Source: Citreicoccus inhibens (GTDB lineage: Bacteria > Myxococcota > Myxococcia > Myxococcales > Myxococcaceae). Taken from it: a DNA stretch of 64,000 bases. The DNA lies in NCBI RefSeq assembly GCF_019039035.1, contig NZ_JAHNZT010000003.1, positions 310,001 to 374,000 on the forward strand. The letters run 5' to 3'. The position numbers and the translations under genes are program-made. The notes under the pieces were generated by a model that was not told the origin of the DNA, did not search any database, and saw only the letters and a list, made by a program, of their open reading frames with translations. Of the stretch, positions 52,061 through 62,557 are shown piece after piece (the stretch's first letter is position 1; each line of letters opens with the position of its first letter).

Positions 52061-53104
52061 ATGGTTTCCCTCCCCTCTCCCGAGCGCCACGACTTCTTCG
52101 CGGACGACGGCTCGCCCCTCCAGCTCACGCGCTATCGGGGCGGCGCGAAGGGCCCGGTGCTGCTGGTGCACGGCGCGGGCGTGTGGAGCGGCATGTTCAT
52201 GCTGCCCACCCTCGAGGAGAACTTCGTGCAGCACCTGGTGCGCCATGGCTACGACACGTGGCTCTTGGACTGGCGCGCGAGCACGGAGATGCCACTCACG
52301 CAGTTCTCGCTCGATGACGCGGCGGCGAACGACATGCCCGCCGCGGTGAAGAAGATGCGCCAGATGACGGGCGCGCCGTCCGTGCAGGCGGTGGTGCACT
52401 GCGCGGGCTCGGTGACGTTCTTCATGGCGCTGGCCTCGGGCCTGTTGCCGGACGTGCGCGCCGTGGTGGCCTCGCAGGTGGCGATGCACCAGGACGTTCC
52501 GCCGGTGACTCAAATCAAGTCCCTGATGCGCGTGCCCGAGCTGCTGGATATCGGGCTCGACTCGCTGTCTCCCACCGAGGATGCGCAGCACCCCTTGTTC
52601 CAAGCCGCGTTCGGGGCGCTGGCCAATGCGCTCCACCTCGAGTGCGACAGCACCGTGTGTCATCGCCTCACGTTCATGTACGGGCACCTGTTCCAGCACG
52701 CGCGCCTCAACCGCGAGACGCACGCGCGGTTGGATGAACAGTTCGGCCGGTGCAATCTCCAGACGTTCCGCCACCTGGCGCAGATGGCTCGCGCGGGCCA
52801 CTCGGTGGGCTACGACCACGGGCGCGCGGAGAACCTGCGCCGCCATGGGCAGACCACGCCGCGCACGTACCTGCATCCCGAGCACCTGCGCCTGCCCATC
52901 ACCTTCGTGTCCGGGGAGCACAACCGGACGTACCTGCCCACGTCCACGGAGCGCACCTGCGCATGGCTGCGCGCGGCGCACGGCGAGGGCCTCTATCAGC
53001 GCCACCTCCTGGAAGGCTACGGCCACCTGGACACGTTCATGGGGGCCACCGCGGCGCGGGACACCTACCCCGTGATGCGCGAGGCGCTCGAGGCCACCGC
53101 CTGA
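52061..53104 (+). CDS. alpha/beta hydrolase
   Basis: 347-aa alpha/beta hydrolase. Nucleophile Ser117 lies in the motif HCAGSVT (C-x-G-S in place of the common GxSxG), and GYGHLD holds the catalytic His. ATG at 52061 has GGAGCAG 7 nt upstream and is preferred over ATG 52049. It is third in the GMC operon (23-nt gap); cleavage of an ester released or made by the oxidoreductases is inferred. Its last bases overlap the left copy of a 32-bp repeat derived from the FAH gene end. Confidence 0.82.
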   Translation: MVSLPSPERHDFFADDGSPLQLTRYRGGAKGPVLLVHGAGVWSGMFMLPTLEENFVQHLVRHGYDTWLLDWRASTEMPLTQFSLDDAAANDMPAAVKKMRQMTGAPSVQAVVHCAGSVTFFMALASGLLPDVRAVVASQVAMHQDVPPVTQIKSLMRVPELLDIGLDSLSPTEDAQHPLFQAAFGALANALHLECDSTVCHRLTFMYGHLFQHARLNRETHARLDEQFGRCNLQTFRHLAQMARAGHSVGYDHGRAENLRRHGQTTPRTYLHPEHLRLPITFVSGEHNRTYLPTSTERTCAWLRAAHGEGLYQRHLLEGYGHLDTFMGATAARDTYPVMREALEATA

Positions 53105-53128
53105 GTCACGGTGAAGCGCTGGCGGCCC
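53097..53128. repeat. 32-bp repeat, left copy (remnant of FAH gene 3' end)
   Basis: Matches 53912-53943 at 29 of 32 positions. Read on the minus strand it encodes RQRFTVTQA, like the FAH protein's HHRFTVTQA. The two copies flank the GST gene. Confidence 0.7.
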
Positions 53129-53203
53129 CGTTCAACCGCGCTCGGTCTTCTTGCGACGGCGGGACTCCGCGGCCAAGGATGGTCCCCCAGGAGGAGGTAC
53201 GCG

Positions 53204-53857
53204 ATGACCATCACCCTCACCGCCTTTGACCGCTCACCCGATGGTGGCAAGGGACTGGCGCGCGATACACGCGTCCGCTGGGCGCTCGAGGAAGTGGGCC
53301 TGCCCTACGACGTTCGCCCGGTTTCGTTTCGCGCCATGAAGGAGCCGGCCCATCTGGCGATTCACCCCTTCGGCCAGATTCCGACCTATGAGGAAGGCGA
53401 CCTCGTCCTGTTCGAGTCGGGGTCGATCGTGCTCCACCTCGCGGAGCGCCATGCGGGCCTGCTGCCGGACGATGCCCCTGCACGGGCGCGGGCGATCTCC
53501 TGGATGTTCGCCGCGGTCAACACGATGGAGCCGCCAATCCTTGACTTCGCCAACATGCGAATCCAGGAGCGGGACAAGCCTTGGTACGAGGCACGTCTGC
53601 CTTTGGCGGAGGAGCGCGTCCGAGGCCGGCTGAGTCAACTCTCCACGCGGCTGGGCGATGCCGACTGGCTCGACGGGGCCTTCAGCGCAGGAGACCTGAT
53701 GATGGTCTCGGTGCTGCTCCGATTGAGAGCATCGGGCCTCCTGGATGACGCTCCGAACCTGGTCGCCTATGTCGCCCGTGGGGAAGCACGGCCGGCCTAC
53801 CAGCGGGCGTTCGAAGCGCAGCGGGCGTTCAACACCGGCCAGCCGGCGCCCCGTTGA
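53204..53857 (+). CDS. glutathione S-transferase family protein
   Basis: 217-aa GST: thioredoxin-like N-terminal half (RWALEEVGLPYDVRPVSFRA ... HPFGQIPTYEEGDLVLFESG) and helical C-terminal half. ATG at 53204 has GGAGGAGGT upstream. Base composition is slightly lower in GC than the neighbouring cluster genes. It is flanked by a duplicated piece of the FAH gene end, so it appears to have been inserted between the hydrolase and FAH genes. Its 3' end overlaps the FAH 3' end by 29 bp. Confidence 0.88.
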   Translation: MTITLTAFDRSPDGGKGLARDTRVRWALEEVGLPYDVRPVSFRAMKEPAHLAIHPFGQIPTYEEGDLVLFESGSIVLHLAERHAGLLPDDAPARARAISWMFAAVNTMEPPILDFANMRIQERDKPWYEARLPLAEERVRGRLSQLSTRLGDADWLDGAFSAGDLMMVSVLLRLRASGLLDDAPNLVAYVARGEARPAYQRAFEAQRAFNTGQPAPR

Positions 53858-54821
53858 CGGTGAGGGCGTCCGCGCCACGCGACGTACCGCCCGAGCCGGT
53901 GCGCAGCGCTCCCGCCTGAGTCACCGTGAAGCGGTGGTGGCCCAACACTCCGGCCTCCATCTCCACCACATCCCCCGGGCGGAGCATGCGCGGGTTCTCC
54001 GCGTGGGCGCGCAGCGCCGCGGACAGTCGGGCAAGCGGCCCCGGCAAGAGTGACGCGAGCCGGCGCTTCCAGGCGGGCACCGTGAAGGCCACACCCGACG
54101 GCGTGCCGGTGAGCACCACGTCGCCTCGGGCCAGGAGCCCATCCGGTGCGGCGCGGGCCGCGAGGGTGAGCAGTTCGCGCGGGGTCGCGATGAGGTCCAT
54201 CGTGCGACCGCGCTGCCGGAGTTCGCCGTTGACGCGGAGGGTGAGCGTCACGTCCAGGCAGGCATCGACCTGGGGCACGTCCGGCACCCACAACGTGGGC
54301 CCTGGCACCAAGAAGCCCGGGAAGCTCTTCGCCGCGCCCCAGAAGGCCATGCGGTCGGGACGTCCCTCGCCCAGCACCTGCACCGTGCGCGCAGTCACAT
54401 CATTGGCGACGAAGTAGCCCACCGGCGGCGCGAAGTCCTCCCGCGCGAGCGCCTCCGCTCGCACGTCTTCGAGCAGCAAGAGGCCCAGCTCCACTTCGTA
54501 ATCCAGGAGCGGCGGCAGCGCGGGGAAGCGCGCCGCGAGTCGAGCCGCGAGCGTGGCATCCAACCGCGACACCGCCTCCACCAACGCTTCGCGCGGCGGG
54601 GCCATGACCTCACTGCCTTCTCGCAGCAAGGACGCGGCCTCCTTGGCGAAGACGGCGGGGCCACCCGACTCGCCCCCGGTCTCACGCAGGTGGGCCGCAT
54701 GGGTGAGCCCCAAGGCGTGCACGCGCCCCGGTGACAGGCGCAGCGGCTCGGTATGTCCCGGCGCGTGGTCCGCGGCGAGCGCGCGCATGAGCGCGGGTGC
54801 GGCCGAGCGGGCGCGGCTCAT
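53829..54821 (-). CDS. fumarylacetoacetate hydrolase (FAH) family protein
   Basis: 330-aa FAH-family protein. Metal ligands are in LDYEVELGLLL (E-x-E) and VGYFVANDVTARTVQ, with AKSFPGFLVPGP, RGDVVLTGTPSGVAF and RPGDVVEMEAG as later blocks. It may hydrolyse or decarboxylate a beta-diketone or hydroxymuconate. The last 25 or so residues after FTVTQA are not family-like and read into the GST gene's end, consistent with replacement of its C-terminus by an insertion. It overlaps the upstream gene by 4 bp. Confidence 0.83.
   Translation of the reverse strand: MSRARSAAPALMRALAADHAPGHTEPLRLSPGRVHALGLTHAAHLRETGGESGGPAVFAKEAASLLREGSEVMAPPREALVEAVSRLDATLAARLAARFPALPPLLDYEVELGLLLLEDVRAEALAREDFAPPVGYFVANDVTARTVQVLGEGRPDRMAFWGAAKSFPGFLVPGPTLWVPDVPQVDACLDVTLTLRVNGELRQRGRTMDLIATPRELLTLAARAAPDGLLARGDVVLTGTPSGVAFTVPAWKRRLASLLPGPLARLSAALRAHAENPRMLRPGDVVEMEAGVLGHHRFTVTQAGALRTGSGGTSRGADALTVNGAPAGRC
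53912..53943. repeat. 32-bp repeat, right copy (inside FAH gene)
   Basis: Partner of 53097-53128; lies within the FAH coding region encoding HHRFTVTQA on the minus strand. 815 bp separate the two copies. Confidence 0.7.
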
Positions 54822-55888
54822 CCGACGTCCCCCATCGCGCGCGGCGTAGGCTCGGAAAGCGCGGCGTCATCCCAGCCCAGGTAGCGCACGTGCTCCAGCT
54901 TCTCGGGGGCGTGGAACTCCAACGCGCCCACCGTCGAGGTCAACCGCCCCGTCTGTCGCCACGCCGCGAATGGATGCGGCCGCGTGAAAAGCTCCACCTC
55001 ACAGCGCGCTACATCGCTCTGCGCGACGTGCACGTCCCAGCCCTCCGGGTCTCGGTAGGCGTACCCCACCAGCGTGCGGGGATCGCACCATGCGCGCCCT
55101 CGCATCGCGGCCGTGGCCGTGGCCGTCCGGAAGTGAACCTCACCGGGGCGCGGTGACTCCATGCGCGAGAAGAGGAGCCCGGGCACCTCGTGAAACGTGT
55201 GCCGTGCGTCGGCCGTGCGCAGGTAGATGGGTGTCAGCCGAGGCGACAGCGCGCTTCGCCGGGGCAGCACGGTGAGCGCCTCCAGCCGCGCCTCGGGGTC
55301 CTCTTGGAAGCGCGGGCAGTACAGCCACGTCAGCTCCTCCAGGCGCCTCCGCCCCCACAGGTGCTTCTGCAATCCGGGCGCGCCGCGCACGTCGTAGCGC
55401 TGGCCGTCCACCGTGACGGTGCCCGTGAAGGACACATCGTCCTGCGAGTGGTGCACGTGCGTAGGCAGCGGCAACAGGCCGGTGCCCCGAGGCTCGCGCC
55501 GCACCGACACGGCGTCCTCGGGCGAGGAGCGCAGGTCCCACGCAATGGAATGGCCGCCGGAGTCCACGCGGCCATGGCAACGCCCAGGCGCCAGCTCCGA
55601 CTCGCCAATGCGGATGCCGAAGCGCCCCGTCGTGGAGGCCTCGAAGTCCGTGACGGGGTGGATGGACTTGAGCGCCACCGCGGGCCGGGCATCCGAGGCG
55701 CAATCGAAGGCCGCCGCCCACACCGTGGCCCGAGGCTCGCCCGGCGCTCCCGGGGCCGGCGTGAAGAGGGTGTAGCGCAGCCACCAGGCGCGATCGCCCC
55801 CAAGGTCCAACACCACCACGAACCAGATCTCGAAGAACCCGGCCTGCCCCCTCCAGCGCGGCAGGTTGGCGCGCTCACTCGACCGCAT
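54818..55888 (-). CDS. lipocalin-like (AttH/CrtC-type) protein
   Basis: 356-aa protein without signal peptide. It resembles the double-lipocalin fold of AttH/carotenoid 1,2-hydratase-like proteins: GFFEIWFVVVLDLGG with WWLRYTLF at the start, GLQKHLWGRRRLEELTWLYC in the middle. These proteins bind or hydrate hydrophobic molecules. ATG at 55888 has GGGGAG upstream. The stop overlaps the FAH start (ATGA), so both are co-translated. Confidence 0.65.
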   Translation of the reverse strand: MRSSERANLPRWRGQAGFFEIWFVVVLDLGGDRAWWLRYTLFTPAPGAPGEPRATVWAAAFDCASDARPAVALKSIHPVTDFEASTTGRFGIRIGESELAPGRCHGRVDSGGHSIAWDLRSSPEDAVSVRREPRGTGLLPLPTHVHHSQDDVSFTGTVTVDGQRYDVRGAPGLQKHLWGRRRLEELTWLYCPRFQEDPEARLEALTVLPRRSALSPRLTPIYLRTADARHTFHEVPGLLFSRMESPRPGEVHFRTATATAAMRGRAWCDPRTLVGYAYRDPEGWDVHVAQSDVARCEVELFTRPHPFAAWRQTGRLTSTVGALEFHAPEKLEHVRYLGWDDAALSEPTPRAMGDVG

Positions 55889-55996
55889 GCGACTCCCCCC
55901 ATCCAGATGACGGCGCGTACCACCGGCCCGGCAGCCCTCACACCGTCGCAGACGCGGAGCGCTCCAGGCAAGGCCCTGACGTCCGAGCGCGGCCCG

Positions 55997-56551
55997 CTAG
56001 AAGTCGTCGCCGCCCCAGGTGATGCGGTAGGTGACCGTCTCCTCGTCGAACACGAGCACCTCCACCTGCGTGGCCGGCCCTCCGGCGGCGCGCGCCGTGG
56101 CGAGCATGACCCCTTGCTTGAAGTAGCGCAGCATGCCGGGCTCGTTCAGCCAGAGGTCCACCGTGTTGGAGCCCCGCTCGGTGAGCTTGACCTCGGTGTA
56201 GTTGTTTCCGGTGCGGAAGCTGTGCTGCGCGCGGCCCAGCACCCGGCGCGTGCCCAACAGCTTGAGCACCCCCAGGAGCGCCCGGCCCACCATCGTGTCG
56301 CGGTAGCCGTCAATCATGCGCTCTCCCAAGAGGCGCCACGCCACCGCGTCCGGCTCGCCCGGATGGAGCGCCTTGGCCGTCAATGCCACGCAGCGGATCC
56401 ACGCCTCCAGCGGGTACGCCGGCAACAAGGGGCGGTCCAGGTCCAGCCCCTCCTTGCGCAGCTGCTCCTTGAGGGCGTACGGCACCCTGCCATTCAGCCC
56501 CCGGACGAAGAGGCCCTCAACGATGGGCGGGAACACGAGACGCTCGGCCAT
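55997..56551 (-). CDS. DUF2378 family protein (Myxococcales-specific)
   Basis: 184-aa protein that fits DUF2378 (TIGR02265), a paralogous family found in Myxococcales. Typical blocks: VFPPIVEGLFVRGLNG, KEGLDLDRPLLPAYPLEAW and SFRTGNNYTEVKL. Role unknown in the family. ATG at 56551 starts the conserved domain. It lies upstream of, and in line with, the CrtC-like/FAH pair (108-nt gap), and diverges from the SDR gene. Confidence 0.85.
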   Translation of the reverse strand: MAERLVFPPIVEGLFVRGLNGRVPYALKEQLRKEGLDLDRPLLPAYPLEAWIRCVALTAKALHPGEPDAVAWRLLGERMIDGYRDTMVGRALLGVLKLLGTRRVLGRAQHSFRTGNNYTEVKLTERGSNTVDLWLNEPGMLRYFKQGVMLATARAAGGPATQVEVLVFDEETVTYRITWGGDDF

Positions 56552-56643
56552 GGTCCCCTTCCTGCCCGGGACCGTGAACGCGGGTCAAGCCCCCCTCCGC
56601 CCCAGACGCTACACTCCGCGCCACCTTCGAGGTGGGAGTGGAC

Positions 56644-57414
56644 ATGGAGCAGCGAGTCATCGTCATCACGGGTGCGAGCGCCGGCATTGGCGCGGAGCTG
56701 GCGCGGCGCTGTGGCGAAGAAGGCGCGAAGGTCGTGCTGGCCGCGCGCCGCCGCACGGAGCTGGAGGCCGTGGCCGCCCGCGCCGGCCCCGAGGCGCTCG
56801 CCGTCGTCACCGACGTCACGCGTCGGGGCGACGTGGAGCGACTGCGAGACCGGGCCCTGGAGCGCTTCGGCCGCATCGACGTCTGGGTGAACAACGCCGG
56901 GCATGGCATCTCGCGCTCGGTGGCGGAGCTGACGGACGAGGACCTGGAGTCAATGTGGCGAGACAACGTCCACAGCGCGCTCTATGGCATGCAGGCCGTG
57001 CTGCCCCACTTCCAGGCGCGGGGAACGGGACAGATTGTCAACGTCTCCAGCGAGCTGGGGCGCCTGCCTTTGATTCCGCCCCGCTCGGCGTACAGCGCGG
57101 CCAAGCACGCCCTCAACGCGCTCAGCGCGTGCCTGCGCTTGGAGCTGGCGCGCACCCACCCGGGCCTCATGGTCAGCGTGGTGATGCCGGGCCTCGTCGC
57201 CACCGAGTTCGGCGTCAACGCACGTGGTGGCGGCCCGGACTCCCGCGCGATTCCCGGAGCCCAGAGCGTCGAGGACGCCGCGGCGGTCCTCCTCGACGTC
57301 ATCGCGAACCCGAGGCCCGAGGCGTACACCCGCCCCGGCACTCACGCCGAAGTGGAGCGCTACTACCGCGACGTGGCCGCGTTCGAAGCCCAGGCCCTCG
57401 CGCGGTTTCCGTGA
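56644..57414 (+). CDS. short-chain dehydrogenase/reductase
   Basis: 256-aa classical SDR. NAD(P) motif TGASAGIGAELA, NNAGHGIS, catalytic Ser in NVSSELG, and YSAAKHAL (YxxxK). ATG at 56644 follows GAGGTGGGAG; a GTG four codons upstream is an alternative. Oxidation or reduction of a hydroxyl in the pathway of the neighbouring GMC and FAH genes is likely. Its stop is 1 nt from the stop of the convergent DUF5996 gene. Confidence 0.92.
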   Translation: MEQRVIVITGASAGIGAELARRCGEEGAKVVLAARRRTELEAVAARAGPEALAVVTDVTRRGDVERLRDRALERFGRIDVWVNNAGHGISRSVAELTDEDLESMWRDNVHSALYGMQAVLPHFQARGTGQIVNVSSELGRLPLIPPRSAYSAAKHALNALSACLRLELARTHPGLMVSVVMPGLVATEFGVNARGGGPDSRAIPGAQSVEDAAAVLLDVIANPRPEAYTRPGTHAEVERYYRDVAAFEAQALARFP

Positions 57415-57415
57415 G

Positions 57416-58393
57416 TCACGGCGGGGCGGACTCCCGCGCCGCATGGGCATCGCGCTCCGAGAGGATGAGCGGACGCTCCAAGCGCTTGCGGTCCCAATGC
57501 CCCAGGTCGGCGCAGGCTTCGTAGGTGCTCTGGAAGAAGTCCAGCAGGTAGGCGCGGGGCGCGCTCGCGCGCCGGACGTCGTCATAGGACAACAAGAACT
57601 CCTGGATGCCGGTGTCGTAGCGCGCCGCGTCCGGCCGCACGCGGGCCGCGGAGAACCCCTCGGGCGCGGGGGCGCCGTAGCAGTAGAAGGCGGCGCCCTT
57701 CGTCGCGTCCGAGCCCGGCCAGAAGCCCACGCTGCACACCTCCTCGCAGTAGGACTCCAGGGTGACGAGGTCCGCGCCCGGGCGCTCGGGAGCACGTCGC
57801 CCCGAGAAGCGCGTCACGGCCAGGTCGAAGCTCCCCCAGAAGAACTGCACGGGGCTGCACTTGCCCGTGAAGCGCGCCCGAAACTCAGTCATCGCCAGAT
57901 GGGCTTGCACCAGGGCGAGCCACCAGCGGTGGACGTATTCCGGGTCATAGCTGGCGTGATGCCGGTCCTGACTGAACGGCGTGGTGTCATCTGGAATCTC
58001 CACCGGCACATCCCAGATGCTCACCTCGACCCCCAAGGACCGCAGCGTCGCCATGACATCCCGGTAGAACTCCGCCACCGACCGGGCCTCCAGCGCGAGC
58101 GTGCGAGTCTCGCCATTGATGGCGCGGAAGGACAGCTCATGGTCGACGAAGTCGAAGTCCACCTCGAAGGCCCCGAAGCCCGAGGGCATCAAGGCGGAGC
58201 GCAGTCCACGCGCCGTCACGCGGAAGGTGACGTTCCACCAGTGATTCGCTGGAGGAGTCAGTGCGAGCTGAACCTTGCCGATGACCTGCGTCCAGCGATG
58301 CAGGGTAGCGAAGGTGTCCTTCCAGGCGTCCAATGGCAGCTCAGGCCATGCCTCCTGCAGGGTTTCCACGCCGGGCGTCGATGCGCTGGCCAT
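57416..58393 (-). CDS. DUF5996 family protein
   Basis: 325-aa soluble protein matching DUF5996 (WPELPLDAWKDTFATLHRWT, NHWWNVTFRVTARGLRSALM, FWGSFDLAVTRFSGRRAP, AAFYCYGAPAPEGF). Function unknown. ATG at 58393 has GGAGGAG upstream; the frame to 58477 is not used. Confidence 0.85.
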   Translation of the reverse strand: MASASTPGVETLQEAWPELPLDAWKDTFATLHRWTQVIGKVQLALTPPANHWWNVTFRVTARGLRSALMPSGFGAFEVDFDFVDHELSFRAINGETRTLALEARSVAEFYRDVMATLRSLGVEVSIWDVPVEIPDDTTPFSQDRHHASYDPEYVHRWWLALVQAHLAMTEFRARFTGKCSPVQFFWGSFDLAVTRFSGRRAPERPGADLVTLESYCEEVCSVGFWPGSDATKGAAFYCYGAPAPEGFSAARVRPDAARYDTGIQEFLLSYDDVRRASAPRAYLLDFFQSTYEACADLGHWDRKRLERPLILSERDAHAARESAPP

Positions 58394-58563
58394 ACGGCTC
58401 CTCCCATGGGGCCCATGTCTGCCCCTGAGGGTGAGCCCCGCGTCGCCCAGGCGCCAGCGCCCCCAGGCCGGGCGCAAGCAGACCGAACAACTTCCCGAGC
58501 GCCGGCTCGCTCGGCCCTTGTCACTTTGGCAGCGCGGGGAGGCGTGCCAGGACTACCCCTCCA

Positions 58564-59238
58564 CTATCCCCGGAACTGGAGGCGCAGCCCGGGCTGGAGC
58601 CAGGCATGCAGCTTCTGCATGTCCTTGGGGATGCTCAGCGTATCCATCTGGAAGAAGCTCTGGGTGGAGCGGCTCCCATAGGTCGAGCTCACCTTGGAGT
58701 ACTGCGCCATGGCGGCCGTGACGTAGGGGCCCACGGACATCGAGGGACTGAGCTGGAAGTCGAGCCCCACGTTCGCGTGCCCCAGCTCAAATCCCCGGAG
58801 CCGATACGTCAGGCGCGTGTCCGTCGCCGCTTCGTCTTCCTTCCGATTGAGAATCTCGTATCCCGCGCCCACCCCCACCCAGGGACGCAGCCGCGCGACG
58901 GGCGCGAACTGATAATTCAGGTCCACCCCGAAGCGCATCAGGGAGTGAGCGCACGTGCTGCCCGGCGGGCAGTTCCCCTTCAGGGACGCCCCATACTGGA
59001 AGTACCCTCCCAGCGAGAGCTGCTCGTTGAAGAAGTACGACACATCCAGCTGCGGCGACAGCGTCTTTCCCACGTACGACTGAGGGATGAGGATGACCAC
59101 ATTCCCCACGGGAAGACCCAACGCGCCTCTCAAACCCATCGCGAATCCCGAGCGCGGAGCCGACTCCTCCGCGACCGCGGGAAGCGCGAATGACAAGGCA
59201 AACATCATCACGGCTGACAAAAAGACTCGATTGTTCAT
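58564..59238 (-). CDS. outer-membrane beta-barrel protein, tandem copy 1
   Basis: 224-aa exported protein with a signal peptide (MNNRVFLSAVMMFALSF ... AVAEE) and alternating beta-strands ending in an aromatic-rich C-terminus (LQPGLRLQFRG). Two Cys (NCPPGSTCAH) may pair. Paralogue of the following gene, with GSFGLQLDVSYFFN-type blocks shared (LSPQLDVSYFFNEQLSLGGY). ATG at 59238 follows GAGAGTGAC. Likely small OmpA/OmpW-like barrel. Confidence 0.78.
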   Translation of the reverse strand: MNNRVFLSAVMMFALSFALPAVAEESAPRSGFAMGLRGALGLPVGNVVILIPQSYVGKTLSPQLDVSYFFNEQLSLGGYFQYGASLKGNCPPGSTCAHSLMRFGVDLNYQFAPVARLRPWVGVGAGYEILNRKEDEAATDTRLTYRLRGFELGHANVGLDFQLSPSMSVGPYVTAAMAQYSKVSSTYGSRSTQSFFQMDTLSIPKDMQKLHAWLQPGLRLQFRG

Positions 59239-59396
59239 GTCACTCTCGGGGCAGGACCGTCTTTCAAACCGCAGGTCCGTGGTACGGCGAAGTGCCTCAT
59301 TGCAAGGGCACTGCCAACACCACACCCAGCGACTGGGCGCCCTTCACTCCGGGACGCCCGTTTCCCCCCGGGGACCGCTGCGACGAAGCAGCGCGG

Positions 59397-60065
59397 CTAC
59401 AGCCGGAACAGGAGACGCACACCGGGCTGAACCCAGAGGTGCAACGCCTTGACGCTGTCCGGAACGTCGCCTGTCTCGGTCTCGGAAGAACCCGGGATGC
59501 CCAGCGCCTCGGTCGTCACGGTCGCCGTCGAATACTGGGCCAGCGTGGTCGTGAGGTAGGGCCCCACGGACACGGAGGGACTGAGCTGAATGTCCAAGCC
59601 CGCGTTCAGATGCCCCAGTTCATACCCCCCCAGCGATGTCTCGATGCGCGTCACGTCCGTCTTGAACGTCCGTTGGATCCGCTCATAGCCCGCGCCCACC
59701 CCCACCCACGGCCGCAGGAACGCCCCGGGAGCGAAGTGATAGTTCAGGTCCACGCCGAGGCGCATGACGCTGCCGGAGCACCTCTTGTCAAACTGGCAGT
59801 TCCCGCCCATTGACACGCCGTACTGGAAGTACCCGCCCAAAGACAGCTGCCCGTTGAAGAAGTAGGCCACATCCAACTGCGGTGCCAGCGCATCCCCAAA
59901 GGCAGACTGCTCGATGGGCTCAAAGGCCGTCCCCGTGGGAAGGCCATACGCGCCCCGCAGTCCAATCGCGAGGCCCGAGTTTCGGGCCGCGTCCTCCGCG
60001 GCCGCGGGAAGCGCCAGCAACGAAGCGACGACCATCAGGGATGAACAGGAGGCTCGAGAAGTCAT
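59397..60065 (-). CDS. outer-membrane beta-barrel protein, tandem copy 2
   Basis: 222-aa paralogue of the neighbouring barrel: signal peptide (MTSRASCSSLMVVASLLALP), LAPQLDVAYFFNGQLSLGGY, NCQFDKRCSG with the Cys pair, and RPWVGVGAGYE. I took ATG at 60065 because GAGTGAC precedes it as in copy 1; ATG 60074 is an alternative. It probably precedes copy 1 in a shared transcript with about 160 nt between. Confidence 0.78.
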   Translation of the reverse strand: MTSRASCSSLMVVASLLALPAAAEDAARNSGLAIGLRGAYGLPTGTAFEPIEQSAFGDALAPQLDVAYFFNGQLSLGGYFQYGVSMGGNCQFDKRCSGSVMRLGVDLNYHFAPGAFLRPWVGVGAGYERIQRTFKTDVTRIETSLGGYELGHLNAGLDIQLSPSVSVGPYLTTTLAQYSTATVTTEALGIPGSSETETGDVPDSVKALHLWVQPGVRLLFRL

Positions 60066-60355
60066 GTCACTCATCGGGGTTGGGCCGTCCTCGAGACGGC
60101 GGGGCCATGGTGCGCGGCGTCCCAGGAAAAGGCGCGGCCCGCACCGCCCCCCTAGCTATCACGCCCGGCACCCCAACCCGCCTCGCCGCCCCTGCGCTCT
60201 CAGTCCATGGGATTCTGAAAGGCCCGTGACGCCGTCGCCCCCGGGACCGGAAGCACAGGCAGCCCAGGAATCCCTAGCAGGCGCGCAGGCGCGCGAGTCA
60301 CGCTCAAGCCCCAAGTCGAGGTAGGGTGGGTTTTTTCCGAGGACCCATTGCCATC

Positions 60356-60979
60356 ATGACTACCGCCATCCAGCAGCGCCCCCACAGCAACCTGGCCGCC
60401 GGCCGCTTCGCCCAGACCCGCTACATGATTCGCCGGAAGTTCTTCAAGATTTTCGGCGGCGCGTTCCACATCTACGACGCGATGGGCAACCTCGCCTTCT
60501 ACTCGAAGATGAAGGCGTTCAAGCTGAAGGAGGACCTGCGCGTCTATACCGGCGAGGACATGCAGGAGGAGGTCCTCGTCATCAAGGCCCGGAGCATCCT
60601 GGACTTCGGCGCGACCTATGACGTGCAGGACTCCGCCACCGGCACCCGCCTGGGCGCCCTGCGCCGCAAGGGCCTCAAGTCCATGCTGCGCGACGAGTGG
60701 CTCATCCTTGACGTGAATGACAAGGAAGTCGGCACCATCCAGGAGGACAGCATGCTGCTGGCGCTCGTGCGCCGGCTGCTGACCAACCTGGTGCCCCAGA
60801 CGTTCGTGGGCAATATGGGCGGCGCGCCCGTGCTCACCTTCAAGCAGCACTTCAACCCGTTCATCCAGAAGATCGACCTGGACTACTCCGTGGACGTCCA
60901 GGGGCAGTTGGATCGCCGCCTCGGCATCGCCGCGGCCATCCTCCTGTGCGCAATCGAAGGCCGTCAGTCTGGCGGGTGA
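60356..60979 (+). CDS. LURP-one-related (DUF567/YxjI) protein
   Basis: 207-aa protein of the LURP-one-related/YxjI fold, a 12-stranded barrel around a central helix similar to Tubby and scramblase domains. Blocks: TRYMIRRKFFKIFGGAFHIYD, VLVIKARSILDFGATYDV, and the C-terminal hydrophobic helix (LGIAAAILLCAIEG). Membrane or phospholipid association is inferred. ATG at 60356 follows GAGGA. Confidence 0.8.
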   Translation: MTTAIQQRPHSNLAAGRFAQTRYMIRRKFFKIFGGAFHIYDAMGNLAFYSKMKAFKLKEDLRVYTGEDMQEEVLVIKARSILDFGATYDVQDSATGTRLGALRRKGLKSMLRDEWLILDVNDKEVGTIQEDSMLLALVRRLLTNLVPQTFVGNMGGAPVLTFKQHFNPFIQKIDLDYSVDVQGQLDRRLGIAAAILLCAIEGRQSGG

Positions 60980-61132
60980 TGCCCGCACGCCGCGTGGCGC
61001 TCGCCTGTCGCACGGGGTGACGCCTCGCGCGGTCGTGCTCGATTCGCGCTGGCGTGGGTCCTGGGACTGACGTGTCCCAGGGTCCCGGCCTCTCGGACTC
61101 GGCCCTTCTCGAGCCGTGATAGTTTGAAAGCC

Positions 61133-62554
<1,422 letters not shown>

Positions 62555-62557
62555 GGG

